11,711 nt of DNA from Lachnospiraceae bacterium. GTDB lineage: Bacteria > Bacillota > Clostridia > Lachnospirales > Lachnospiraceae. Position 1 is the first letter of the stretch, and the number at the start of each line of letters is the position of its first letter. Positions 5,468 to 11,711 of the stretch are shown here, piece by piece. The DNA is taken from the NCBI GenBank assembly GCA_014804385.1, contig JAAUZW010000036.1, forward strand, positions 38,979 through 50,689. Direction: 5' to 3'. Both the position numbers and the translations under genes were made by a program. A model generated the notes under the pieces. It was not told where the DNA came from, did no database searches, and saw only the letters and a list, made by a program, of their open reading frames with translations.

Positions 5468-6532
5468 CTACCCCTTGTTGTCATACACCGCCATATCCAG
5501 GTGCTGAATAGTAGACACTGTTCCATTTTCATACAGGAAAATACCTGTCTTGCGGATCATGGCGTTGGTCTCATTAGTCTTTGCAGAATTTAAGGAAAAC
5601 TGCGTCCCTACCCGGCCCAGGCCGATGGCGCCCACGCCCAGATCAGAGAGATGATGCAGCTGATCCTTTCCATTCTCATCCTTCGTCCAGATCAATAGCT
5701 TATCCCAGATGGGATCCGCCTCGTCGATCCAGCCATTGCCATCCGCATCATACTTTGCAAGATCGCTAAAGCCGTCCCCACTCTTCGTGCCGAAAAGTTC
5801 GCTGCCGTCGTTGATCTTGCCGTCGCCGTTCAAGTCAAGCGCTAAAAAGCCGCTGCCCTCCTGTAAACTGGAGATTTCCTCCTCGTTGCCGTCGCAGTCC
5901 AAGTCGAAGTAAAATTTTTGATCGGAGACCTGCGCGATATTGGTGTCCAGATTGATCACCAACGGATCACGGAAAGTCTGTATGGAAGAGATATAATTCT
6001 CCTCATAATACTCCTCGAATCTGCGGCTCATGCCAAATTCCAGGTTAAAGGACAGCTCCCTGCCGTCTGCGGTCTTCACCGTACCCTGGGTAGAGAAAGT
6101 GGTACTCTCCTCCTCCATATGATAGCGCTGCATCTGATAACCGTTCACGGTATACAGGGTAGTGCCTCCCGCCGCGGCGATGGGATTATTCTGTAATCCT
6201 CTTTGTCCACGGAAACGGAATAAAAGTTCCAGCAAAAAATCCACACACTGCTGCCTGATACTGCGCATAGCCTCCCGCTCGTCATTTCTCGTAGAGATCT
6301 GCCACGCACCGGACATATTGCGCATATGTGTGGAGAGATCCTCCAGCTTCGCGCTGTCGTCCTTCTCCTCTCCTGCTGTCTTTTCTCCAGTGCCAAGCTG
6401 GTTCTCAAATAGAGAATCCAGTGAGTCCTTTCCGCCCGTGATCGTACCCCTCACACCTCTGGCGCTCGCCTTTTTGATGGATTGGTAACTCCTGGTAGAC
6501 TGCATTTCTATGGTACCGGAATCAATAATCAA
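5468..6532 (-). CDS. EF-hand-like calcium-binding protein, no signal peptide
   Basis: A 354-residue protein of unknown role. The C-terminal half has consecutive acidic loops of the EF-hand/dockerin kind: FDLDCDGNEEE (about 209-219), LDLNGDGKINDGSELFG (232-248) and YDADGNGWIDEADP (261-274), with a weaker fourth at DENGKDQ (285-291). The order 'FDLDxDG ... LDLNGDGxINDGSELFG ... DxDGNGWIDExD ... LxIW' recurs in bacterial calcium-binding modules, including some RTX-like secreted proteins. The N-terminal half is Ser/Thr/Lys-rich with a charged helix (about 85-108) and no known domain that I recognise. There is no signal peptide or membrane segment, so it is cytosolic or leaves the cell by a non-Sec route. 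The start is TTG with a near-ideal AAAGGAGG 5 nt upstream. It follows the CxxC mini-ORF and hairpin. Confidence 0.78.
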   Translation of the reverse strand: MIIDSGTIEMQSTRSYQSIKKASARGVRGTITGGKDSLDSLFENQLGTGEKTAGEEKDDSAKLEDLSTHMRNMSGAWQISTRNDEREAMRSIRQQCVDFLLELLFRFRGQRGLQNNPIAAAGGTTLYTVNGYQMQRYHMEEESTTFSTQGTVKTADGRELSFNLEFGMSRRFEEYYEENYISSIQTFRDPLVINLDTNIAQVSDQKFYFDLDCDGNEEEISSLQEGSGFLALDLNGDGKINDGSELFGTKSGDGFSDLAKYDADGNGWIDEADPIWDKLLIWTKDENGKDQLHHLSDLGVGAIGLGRVGTQFSLNSAKTNETNAMIRKTGIFLYENGTVSTIQHLDMAVYDNKG

Positions 6533-6610
6533 TGTTACCTCCTTTTGTATAAGACCGCTCCCATGCCTGCCCGTGTCACCTGACTGCGCCTTCCCTGGCG
6601 CGTGGCAATA

Positions 6611-6658
6611 GAAAAGACGGCATCTTTATGGAAATTCCTTTTCCGCAAAAATACCGTC
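6611..6658 (-). terminator. Terminator-like hairpin over the end of the CxxC mini-ORF
   Basis: On the minus strand GACGGTAT pairs with ATGCCGTC (one G-U), continues through TTTT/AAAG, a 2x2 internal loop and GGAAA/TTTCC; about 17 pairs in all. TCTTTTCTATTG follows, a short and interrupted U-run. It could be a weak terminator or an attenuator ahead of the EF-hand gene. A second, smaller hairpin (GCGCC/GGCGC, 6586-6601) follows. The rest of this 228-nt gap shows no other clear feature. Confidence 0.4.
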
Positions 6659-6706
6659 CCTGGTCTCAACATCATTCAGATTACAGAGAAAACAAGCTCT
6701 GGCCAT
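6626..6706 (-). CDS. 26-residue CxxC mini-protein
   Basis: A 26-codon reading frame, MARACFLCNLND then VETRDGIFAEKEFP. The ATG has a strong AGGGAGG SD 7 nt upstream, and the frame ends in TAA. The CxxC (Cys5, Cys8) could bind metal or be redox-active, but no family is recognised. It lies 54 nt after the LamG-like gene and 93 nt before the EF-hand gene. Its last ten or so codons form the left arm and loop of a hairpin followed by a short U-run, so it could instead be a leader peptide controlling the downstream gene. An overlapping 10-codon frame from the ATG at 6713 abuts the SD and is less likely. The case rests on SD quality and spacing only. Confidence 0.4.
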   Translation of the reverse strand: MARACFLCNLNDVETRDGIFAEKEFP

Positions 6707-6760
6707 GAACCATCCTCCCTGTAAACTATATATCGGCGTTTTTTTCAGATTCTTAACAGT

Positions 6761-7753
6761 TCACTTTTGCACATCAGAGTAGGCGGCGTACATGGCACTG
6801 ATCTGGCTCTCGTCGAGCACATATTGCCAAATATGGATCTCATCATAGCTTGCCCGAAACAGTTTGTCAAAACAATTGATTCCCAGATAAGCCTTCAAAT
6901 TCTCCGAATCCAGATTTAGGCAGGAAACCTCTGCCGAACCGATCATCTCACTGTTCAGATACAGGTACCCCATAATCTTTCCTTCTTCGGAGACTTCGTC
7001 AGCATTCACGCAGATCGTGATATAATTCCACTCATTCAAAAAGATACACTGCTTTGAATCCATGGAGGGCCTGACTTCACAGGCATTATTCCAGACCGCA
7101 TCAATCGTATTAAAGACCGGTACGACCACTTCTCCCTCCTCCGTCGTCTTTTTATTGAAAGAGAGAAAACTCTGGCTGCCGCCCACATCCATAAGATGGG
7201 AACCTATCACCAGAAAGGGAGACCAGTCCTGCATCTCCTCCGCACGAAACCAGAAGGAGATCGTATAGGAGTCATTAAGCGCCTCTATCCCCAAAAGCTC
7301 TATCCCATAGCTGCCGTCCAGATAGACAGCCTCTCCCTCGACACCCTCCGTAAACAACGGCAGCACATCCTCTGCCTCCTCCGGATAGGCGCCCGCATTA
7401 AATCCGCCCTCATCTCCCGTTCTCGTCACCACCACCGCATCGGTGAGCTTTCCGTTAAAAGAAAAGCTGTAGTCCGCCTTCGGCACATTGCTCAGAAGAA
7501 TGTCGTTCACAATCTCCTTGGAAGAATCCACCTCCGGCTCTTCCGGCTCAAGTCCGGGCAGAGCGACAGAAACCGCCGTCTCCTGATCGCCACTCCCTGT
7601 CTGCACACTGTCCTGTACATCGCTATTTTGTTGTGACCTGCCCTCTATGGCCGCATATACGAACACTGCTGCCATCAAAAGAACGACCACCAGGGGTACA
7701 AGCCGGCGTATCATACCGCCTGCTCCCCCTTTATCCCCATTATCATTCCCCAA
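6761..7753 (-). CDS. Membrane-anchored LamG/concanavalin A-like domain protein
   Basis: A 330-residue protein with one hydrophobic segment (about 17-37, IRRLVPLVVVLLMAAVFVYA), an acidic low-complexity linker (40-85), and a C-terminal LamG-like jelly roll (about 130-326). Jelly-roll landmarks are SYTISFWFRAEE, NEWNYITICVN, GYLYLNSEMIGSAEV and the closing DEIHIWQYVLDESQISAMY, which is close to the usual 'D-x-x-x-Y-x-R-A-L-S-x-x-E-I' signature. Such domains bind glycans or proteins outside the membrane; no enzyme domain is present. The start is uncertain. The TTG at 7753 lies 10 nt after AAAGGAG, while ATG at 7714 (Met14) has GGGGGAG about 8 nt upstream and would begin with the membrane segment. 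It follows the hydratase stop by about 20 nt, so the two are surely co-transcribed. Confidence 0.75.
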   Translation of the reverse strand: MGNDNGDKGGAGGMIRRLVPLVVVLLMAAVFVYAAIEGRSQQNSDVQDSVQTGSGDQETAVSVALPGLEPEEPEVDSSKEIVNDILLSNVPKADYSFSFNGKLTDAVVVTRTGDEGGFNAGAYPEEAEDVLPLFTEGVEGEAVYLDGSYGIELLGIEALNDSYTISFWFRAEEMQDWSPFLVIGSHLMDVGGSQSFLSFNKKTTEEGEVVVPVFNTIDAVWNNACEVRPSMDSKQCIFLNEWNYITICVNADEVSEEGKIMGYLYLNSEMIGSAEVSCLNLDSENLKAYLGINCFDKLFRASYDEIHIWQYVLDESQISAMYAAYSDVQK

Positions 7754-7758
7754 TACAT
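7711..7758 (-). other. Possible 15-codon leader frame overlapping the LamG gene start
   Basis: AAAGGAG sits 5 nt before an ATG at 7758 that opens a 15-codon frame (MYWGMIMGIKGEQAV). It is out of frame with the LamG gene, and its TGA overlaps the ATG at 7714 as ATGA. The SD spacing suits this ATG better than the TTG at 7753. It could therefore be a translationally coupled leader, or simply a by-product of the TTG-start coding frame. Confidence 0.25.
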
Positions 7759-7772
7759 TTTGACTCCTTTAG

Positions 7773-10070
7773 TCAATTCACTCTGTTGTAGTTGATCAGA
7801 CATCCCTTGAGAATGATCTGTCTCTCCTCGTCCGTCAGTTCTCCCAACGTCAGCGTGAAGGGTACAAGCTCATCTGCCTCTATCGACACACGGTATGCCT
7901 GTATCGCCTCCGCCTTCTCCTCCACAGCCTTGCGGATCCCCGGGAAGAACAGATAATCCAGATTCCGGAAGGGCAATTCACCCTCTTCGATCAAAAACGG
8001 CAGCATGCCCCAGTTGATCAGATTCGACCGATACCGTTTGGTGGCATACTCATTGGCGATGTTCGCCCAGCCGCCCAGCACCTTCTGGCAGCTTGCCGCC
8101 TGCTCTCTGGCGGAGCCGTCTCCCGGCTTCACTGCAAAAATGGTGGAACCAAATCCTGTATTTTCATGGGAGGCATCCGTAAAGTTCTTCTTTACCACGT
8201 GCATCACAGGCTTCACATCGGGATGTGCCTGACAGGGATGTTCTCCCTGCATTCTGGCTTTCTCCGCCTTCTGAATATCCTTTGCGCGCTCTACATAGGC
8301 CGGATCCTTTCTGGATAAGGTAAACTCCGCCAGCCCCAGCGGATTAGAACGGTAGGATGATGTCTCCCCGGAAGGGATCAGCTCATCCGTGGTGGTGACG
8401 GGATCATGGATCTCCGATACCACCCGCAGCACCAGATTCTCCGGCAGAGCGCCCATAGCGGGCCAGTCCTTGATATTAGGCCCAAACTGGATCTCCACGC
8501 TCTCATCCGCCACGCCCTTGGAATCAAAAACGCGGTTCGCGTAAATATTTGCATCAAAATGATATTGATATTTTCCGATCTCGCCATCAAATACCGTAGC
8601 CGGCGTCAGAACACCCTTGTTCGCCGCCGTCGCCGCAATGGAACGGGCATCCATGAGAGCCACGGAAGAAATCTGTCCGTTTTGCAGCTTAGATCCCTCT
8701 CTGTTCGGGAAGTTCCTTGTAGAATGCCGGATGCTGAAAGCATTGTTCGCCGGCGTATCTCCCGCACCGAAACAAGGTCCGCAGAAAGCAGTCTTTAATA
8801 CCGCGCCCGTCTCCAGGATCGTCGCCGCACAGCCGTTTTTGATCAGCTCCATATAAACGGGCATAGAGGCCGGATATACGCTTAAGGTGAAACCGTCCGC
8901 ACCGATATAAGAACCCTTCAGAATATCTGCCGCCGCACAGATGTTTTCAAAACCGCCGCCCGCGCAGCCCGCGATAATGCCCTGATCCACCATAAATTTC
9001 CCATTCACTACCTTATCCTGTAAAGAATAAGGCACCGCGCCGTCCAGACTTACCTTGGCACGCTCCTCCACATCGTGAAGCACATCTTTCAGATTCGCAT
9101 TTACCTCATCAATCGTGTAGGTGTTGCTGGGATGGAAGGGCATGGCGATCATGGGTCTGATCTTGGACAGATCCACCGTGATCATGCCGTCATAATAGGT
9201 GATCTCACCCGGATTCAGCTCCTTGTACTCCTCCACTCTGCCGTGGATATCATAAAACTCTCGAATCTGTTCATCCGTCTGCCAGATAGAGGATAAACAG
9301 GTAGTCTCCGTGGTCATCACATCGATGCCGATCCTAAAATCCGCGCTCAACGCAGCCACGCCGGGTCCCACAAACTCCATTACCTTATTTTTTACATAGC
9401 CTCTGTCAAACACCGCACCGATGATGGCAAGCGCCACGTCCTGCGGACCCACGCCTTTTACCGGCTCACCTGTCAGGTATACGCCCACCACGCCTGGCAT
9501 ATTGATATCGTAGGTCTGTGACAAAAGCTGCTTGACTAACTCCGGACCGCCCTCGCCCATCGCCATCGTACCCAGCGCGCCATATCTGGTATGGGAATCG
9601 GAACCTAGTATCATCTTACCGCCGCCTGCAAGCATCTCTCTCGCATACTGATGAATGACTGCCTGGTGGGGTGGTACATAAACGCCTCCGTATTTTTTCG
9701 CGCAGGACAGGCCGAACATATGATCATCCTCATTGATCGTACCGCCCACTGCGCACAGGGAATTGTGACAGTTCGTGAGCACATAGGGAATCGGAAATCT
9801 GGTAAGCCCCGAAGCCCTCGCCGTCTGAATGATTCCCACAAAGGTGATGTCGTGGGAAGTCAGTTTATCGAATTTGATTTTCAGCTTGTCCATCGTGCCG
9901 GAAGTATTGTGCGCTGCCAGAATCCCGTAAGCTATGGTATTCTTCGCCGCCTCTTCTCTGGAAATCTCTCTCCCGGTCTTTTCCCGAATCTGTAATCCTG
10001 CGTCCGCACCGTCCGGAATGATCTCGGTTCCGTGAACAAGATATGCGCCGCCCTCTGATAATGTAATCAT
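7773..10070 (-). CDS. Aconitase-superfamily hydratase
   Basis: A complete 765-residue aconitase-fold protein resembling the uncharacterised YbhJ-type hydratases. Landmarks, numbered from the ATG, are DSHTR (158-162) with GALGTMAMGEGG after it, IAGCAGGGFENI (Cys369), FCGPCFGAGD (Cys430, Cys433), NREGS, and the swivel-domain GDGSAREQAA (650-659). The three Cys match the [4Fe-4S] ligand positions, so an iron-sulfur hydro-lyase acting on a hydroxy-acid is likely. The usual GSCTNS around the first Cys is changed to AGCAGG, so the substrate may not be citrate. I start at ATG 10070: TGGAG is 5 nt upstream and the ATG overlaps the acyltransferase TGA (ATGA). An in-frame TTG at 10094 would add eight residues and has no good SD. 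It is cytosolic. Confidence 0.87.
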   Translation of the reverse strand: MITLSEGGAYLVHGTEIIPDGADAGLQIREKTGREISREEAAKNTIAYGILAAHNTSGTMDKLKIKFDKLTSHDITFVGIIQTARASGLTRFPIPYVLTNCHNSLCAVGGTINEDDHMFGLSCAKKYGGVYVPPHQAVIHQYAREMLAGGGKMILGSDSHTRYGALGTMAMGEGGPELVKQLLSQTYDINMPGVVGVYLTGEPVKGVGPQDVALAIIGAVFDRGYVKNKVMEFVGPGVAALSADFRIGIDVMTTETTCLSSIWQTDEQIREFYDIHGRVEEYKELNPGEITYYDGMITVDLSKIRPMIAMPFHPSNTYTIDEVNANLKDVLHDVEERAKVSLDGAVPYSLQDKVVNGKFMVDQGIIAGCAGGGFENICAAADILKGSYIGADGFTLSVYPASMPVYMELIKNGCAATILETGAVLKTAFCGPCFGAGDTPANNAFSIRHSTRNFPNREGSKLQNGQISSVALMDARSIAATAANKGVLTPATVFDGEIGKYQYHFDANIYANRVFDSKGVADESVEIQFGPNIKDWPAMGALPENLVLRVVSEIHDPVTTTDELIPSGETSSYRSNPLGLAEFTLSRKDPAYVERAKDIQKAEKARMQGEHPCQAHPDVKPVMHVVKKNFTDASHENTGFGSTIFAVKPGDGSAREQAASCQKVLGGWANIANEYATKRYRSNLINWGMLPFLIEEGELPFRNLDYLFFPGIRKAVEEKAEAIQAYRVSIEADELVPFTLTLGELTDEERQIILKGCLINYNRVN

Positions 10071-11143
10071 ATTTTCTCCATCCTTTCGCACCAACTTTTT
10101 ATTCTGCTTAAAACCTTAGTCTCAGCAATATTTGCTAAATATCGGTCAAATCTGTCAAAAATAATCTGCCTGATTTCCCCGATTATAAGACATCCTACCA
10201 AAATAGCTGCCGCAACCCCCATGAACATCCCAAAGCCCAGAATCCCGTCTGCACCCTGAAATCCACAATCAAAAAGTGTATTCATGACCACAAGTACCAA
10301 CGCATCATTCAGTGCAAAGACCGCAAAGACATTACCTGCCGCTCTATTGATAAAATCAGATTGAAATTTAAATTCTTTAAACAGATAAAACAGGATGATG
10401 GCCATAATAAGATTCGTAATGCTGTTATCTTTACACAAATGATGATAAATCCCGCCGACCTGAATGGGTATCTCATGAGACACCCCGTTCTGGGCCCAAA
10501 GAATGATAAAAAGTATCCCTGCTTTTCCGGGCATCCTCACATCCTTATACATCCGTATATATCTGCCGATCATATACACCATAATCATCTGAACGAGTCC
10601 TTTGCCGTTATTGGGAATCAATTCAAAATAGAATAGAGTCGGCAGGACACTGAATAAGACCAGAAGCAGCAAAAGCAATCTCGCAAATTCTTCCTTTTTA
10701 AGATGCTCGATAAATTTTTGAATATATCCGCTCAAGAAAAGCAGACATACATAGCAGGAATAGAACCAGTGCTTTCTCGTAATAAAAGGCAGAAACGATT
10801 TCACAATTTGCTCTAAAAGGGCAGCCCCCTGCATCTGCTGCGGCATCATGATACACAGGATAACCGTCTCCACCAGAGAATATGTGATCATCATACACTC
10901 CAGCCTGATAAATTTCCCAATGTCAAACTTCATACCGTGATAACCGGAAATCAGTATAAAACAGGTCACCCCGATATTACAGATTCCATTCACCATGCCG
11001 TTAAAGAAGACCGCGCTTCTTCCGCCAACAAATTGAAACAAATACATGTTGGCATGAATTACTACAATCATAAACATTGCAATAATACGCAATAATTCGA
11101 AATTAGAGTTTCTCGCAGATCTTTTCGCCGTCAGCTGTTCCAA
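10067..11143 (-). CDS. Membrane acyltransferase, acyltransferase-3 family
   Basis: A 358-residue polytopic membrane protein with about ten hydrophobic segments. It opens RNSNFELLRIIAMFMIVVIHAN, the family's typical first helix with the conserved Arg and His (the H in VIHAN is the presumed catalytic residue). It continues with ISGYHGMKF and later GRYIRMYK, all usual in the acyltransferase-3/OafA-like family that moves acetyl or other acyl groups onto surface glycans. The length is ordinary. The start is TTG with AAAGGA about 8 nt upstream; there is no better ATG nearby. The stop overlaps the hydratase start by four bases, so the two are translationally coupled, although no shared pathway is obvious. 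By eye this gene is more A/T-rich than its neighbours, which may mean later acquisition. Confidence 0.88.
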   Translation of the reverse strand: MEQLTAKRSARNSNFELLRIIAMFMIVVIHANMYLFQFVGGRSAVFFNGMVNGICNIGVTCFILISGYHGMKFDIGKFIRLECMMITYSLVETVILCIMMPQQMQGAALLEQIVKSFLPFITRKHWFYSCYVCLLFLSGYIQKFIEHLKKEEFARLLLLLLVLFSVLPTLFYFELIPNNGKGLVQMIMVYMIGRYIRMYKDVRMPGKAGILFIILWAQNGVSHEIPIQVGGIYHHLCKDNSITNLIMAIILFYLFKEFKFQSDFINRAAGNVFAVFALNDALVLVVMNTLFDCGFQGADGILGFGMFMGVAAAILVGCLIIGEIRQIIFDRFDRYLANIAETKVLSRIKSWCERMEKI

Positions 11144-11189
11144 AATCTGTTTCCTTTCTATTCACGCCGTTCCTCGACATCCGAATCCT

Positions 11190-11218
11190 ATTATATAGGA
11201 TATCCCTCACCCACGCAA
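11190..11218 (-). promoter_or_regulatory. Sigma-A-type promoter for the acyltransferase-hydratase-LamG operon
   Basis: Read leftward: TTGCGT (11213-11218), a 17-nt spacer, then a perfect TATAAT (11190-11195). The start site would leave a leader of about 40 nt to the TTG at 11143. A 6-bp inverted repeat (ATCCTA/TAGGAT, 11185-11201) brackets the -10 and could be an operator. No terminator lies between the Hsp70 stop at 11226 and this site, so read-through is also possible. Confidence 0.62.
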
Positions 11219-11225
11219 GAACGTT

Positions 11226-11711
11226 TCAGAACTCCTCCAATCCCTTGAGGAAATCCCGGAACGCCTCCTTCGCCCGGTCGATCACGCCCGGCTCATAGGA
11301 ATTAAGGGCCTGCTCGTACTTGTGCAGCTCCTGCCCTACAAGATACCGCTTATCCCCAAGACTCTCCTCGTAGATCCGCTCTCCCATGAGCAGCAGATAC
11401 TTGTTTTCCTCCCTGTCCCTGGGATGGATCTTCAAGTAAGAAAGCGTCTCAAACCGCTCCGCGATCTCCTCCGGTGTCATATCCGCATTTTTGCCGCCAA
11501 AGACCTGTTTCTCCCGCTTTCCGGTGGACACCACCTTCACCTCCACCTCCAGAATCGAATTGATATCGTAGGTGTAGGTCACATCCACAGCCTCCTCCCC
11601 CGCAGCCGCGGCGGGCACCTCTATGTTCAGTTCTCCCAGAGAAAGGTTATTTCCGGCAAACCGGCTCTCCCCCTGCAGGACATTGATCCGCAGCTTCGTC
11701 TGATTGTCCCG
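11226..11711 (-). CDS. HscC-like Hsp70 family chaperone, C-terminal fragment
   Basis: The last 161 codons of a gene that begins right of the window; the frame is open to base 11711. The peptide RDNQTKLRINVLQGESRFAGNNLSLGEL is the Hsp70 substrate-binding beta domain (compare 'D-N-Q-x ... V-x-Q-G-E ... N-x-x-L-G-x-F'). It is followed by VDVTYTYDINSILEVEV, the usual 'v-x-F-x-i-D-x-N-G-I-L-x-V' strand with the Gly changed to Ser. The tail is a short helical lid containing LKIHPRDREENK, which resembles HscC-type Hsp70s rather than DnaK; the long DnaK lid and acidic tail are missing. The ATPase domain lies outside the window. A GTG at 11618 is an internal Val, not a start. The 81 nt after it hold the promoter of the next operon. 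Confidence 0.85.
   Translation of the reverse strand, partial: RDNQTKLRINVLQGESRFAGNNLSLGELNIEVPAAAAGEEAVDVTYTYDINSILEVEVKVVSTGKREKQVFGGKNADMTPEEIAERFETLSYLKIHPRDREENKYLLLMGERIYEESLGDKRYLVGQELHKYEQALNSYEPGVIDRAKEAFRDFLKGLEEF

Overview
The window looks like chromosomal DNA from a spore-forming Firmicute of the Lachnospiraceae/Clostridia type. It has an adjacent spoIID-spoIIQ pair, a Gram-positive lipoprotein, strong AGGAGG-type ribosome binding sites, several TTG starts and moderate base composition. That placement is inference from gene content; there is no rRNA, and I see no tRNA, CRISPR array, transposase or phage gene. Nearly everything is on the minus strand. The one plus-strand gene is the 3' end of a PlsC-type acyltransferase at the left edge, which meets the leftward genes at a bidirectional terminator (221-257).

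Reading leftward from the right edge: (1) the 3' end of an HscC-like Hsp70; (2) a sigma-A-type promoter (11190-11218) driving a membrane acyltransferase-3 protein, an aconitase-superfamily hydratase whose start overlaps the acyltransferase stop (ATGA), and a membrane-anchored LamG-like protein that starts about 20 nt further on; (3) a 228-nt gap holding a 26-codon CxxC mini-ORF and a hairpin, then an EF-hand-rich protein; (4) a structured inverted-repeat element (5323-5458), then spoIID and spoIIQ, whose products act in forespore engulfment; (5) a second structured inverted-repeat element (3127-3282) whose left arm supplies the -35 box of the next promoter, then an amidohydrolase and a GH9-like lipoprotein, probably one operon.

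Two themes stand out. First, three cell-wall or glycan proteins keep their folds but appear to have lost catalytic residues: the GH9-like lipoprotein (both DAGD aspartates and the acid Glu replaced), SpoIIQ (all five LytM zinc-site positions replaced) and SpoIID (the Glu of the EMP motif replaced by Val). Second, two intergenic elements of 136 and 156 nt have long matching ends, several internal hairpins and a shared 10-mer (GAGCGAAAGC). They look like members of a structured intergenic repeat or RNA family, and one has alternative pairing partners. These two elements, the pseudo-GH9 lipoprotein and the CxxC mini-ORF are the most promising leads. All alignments were made by eye.
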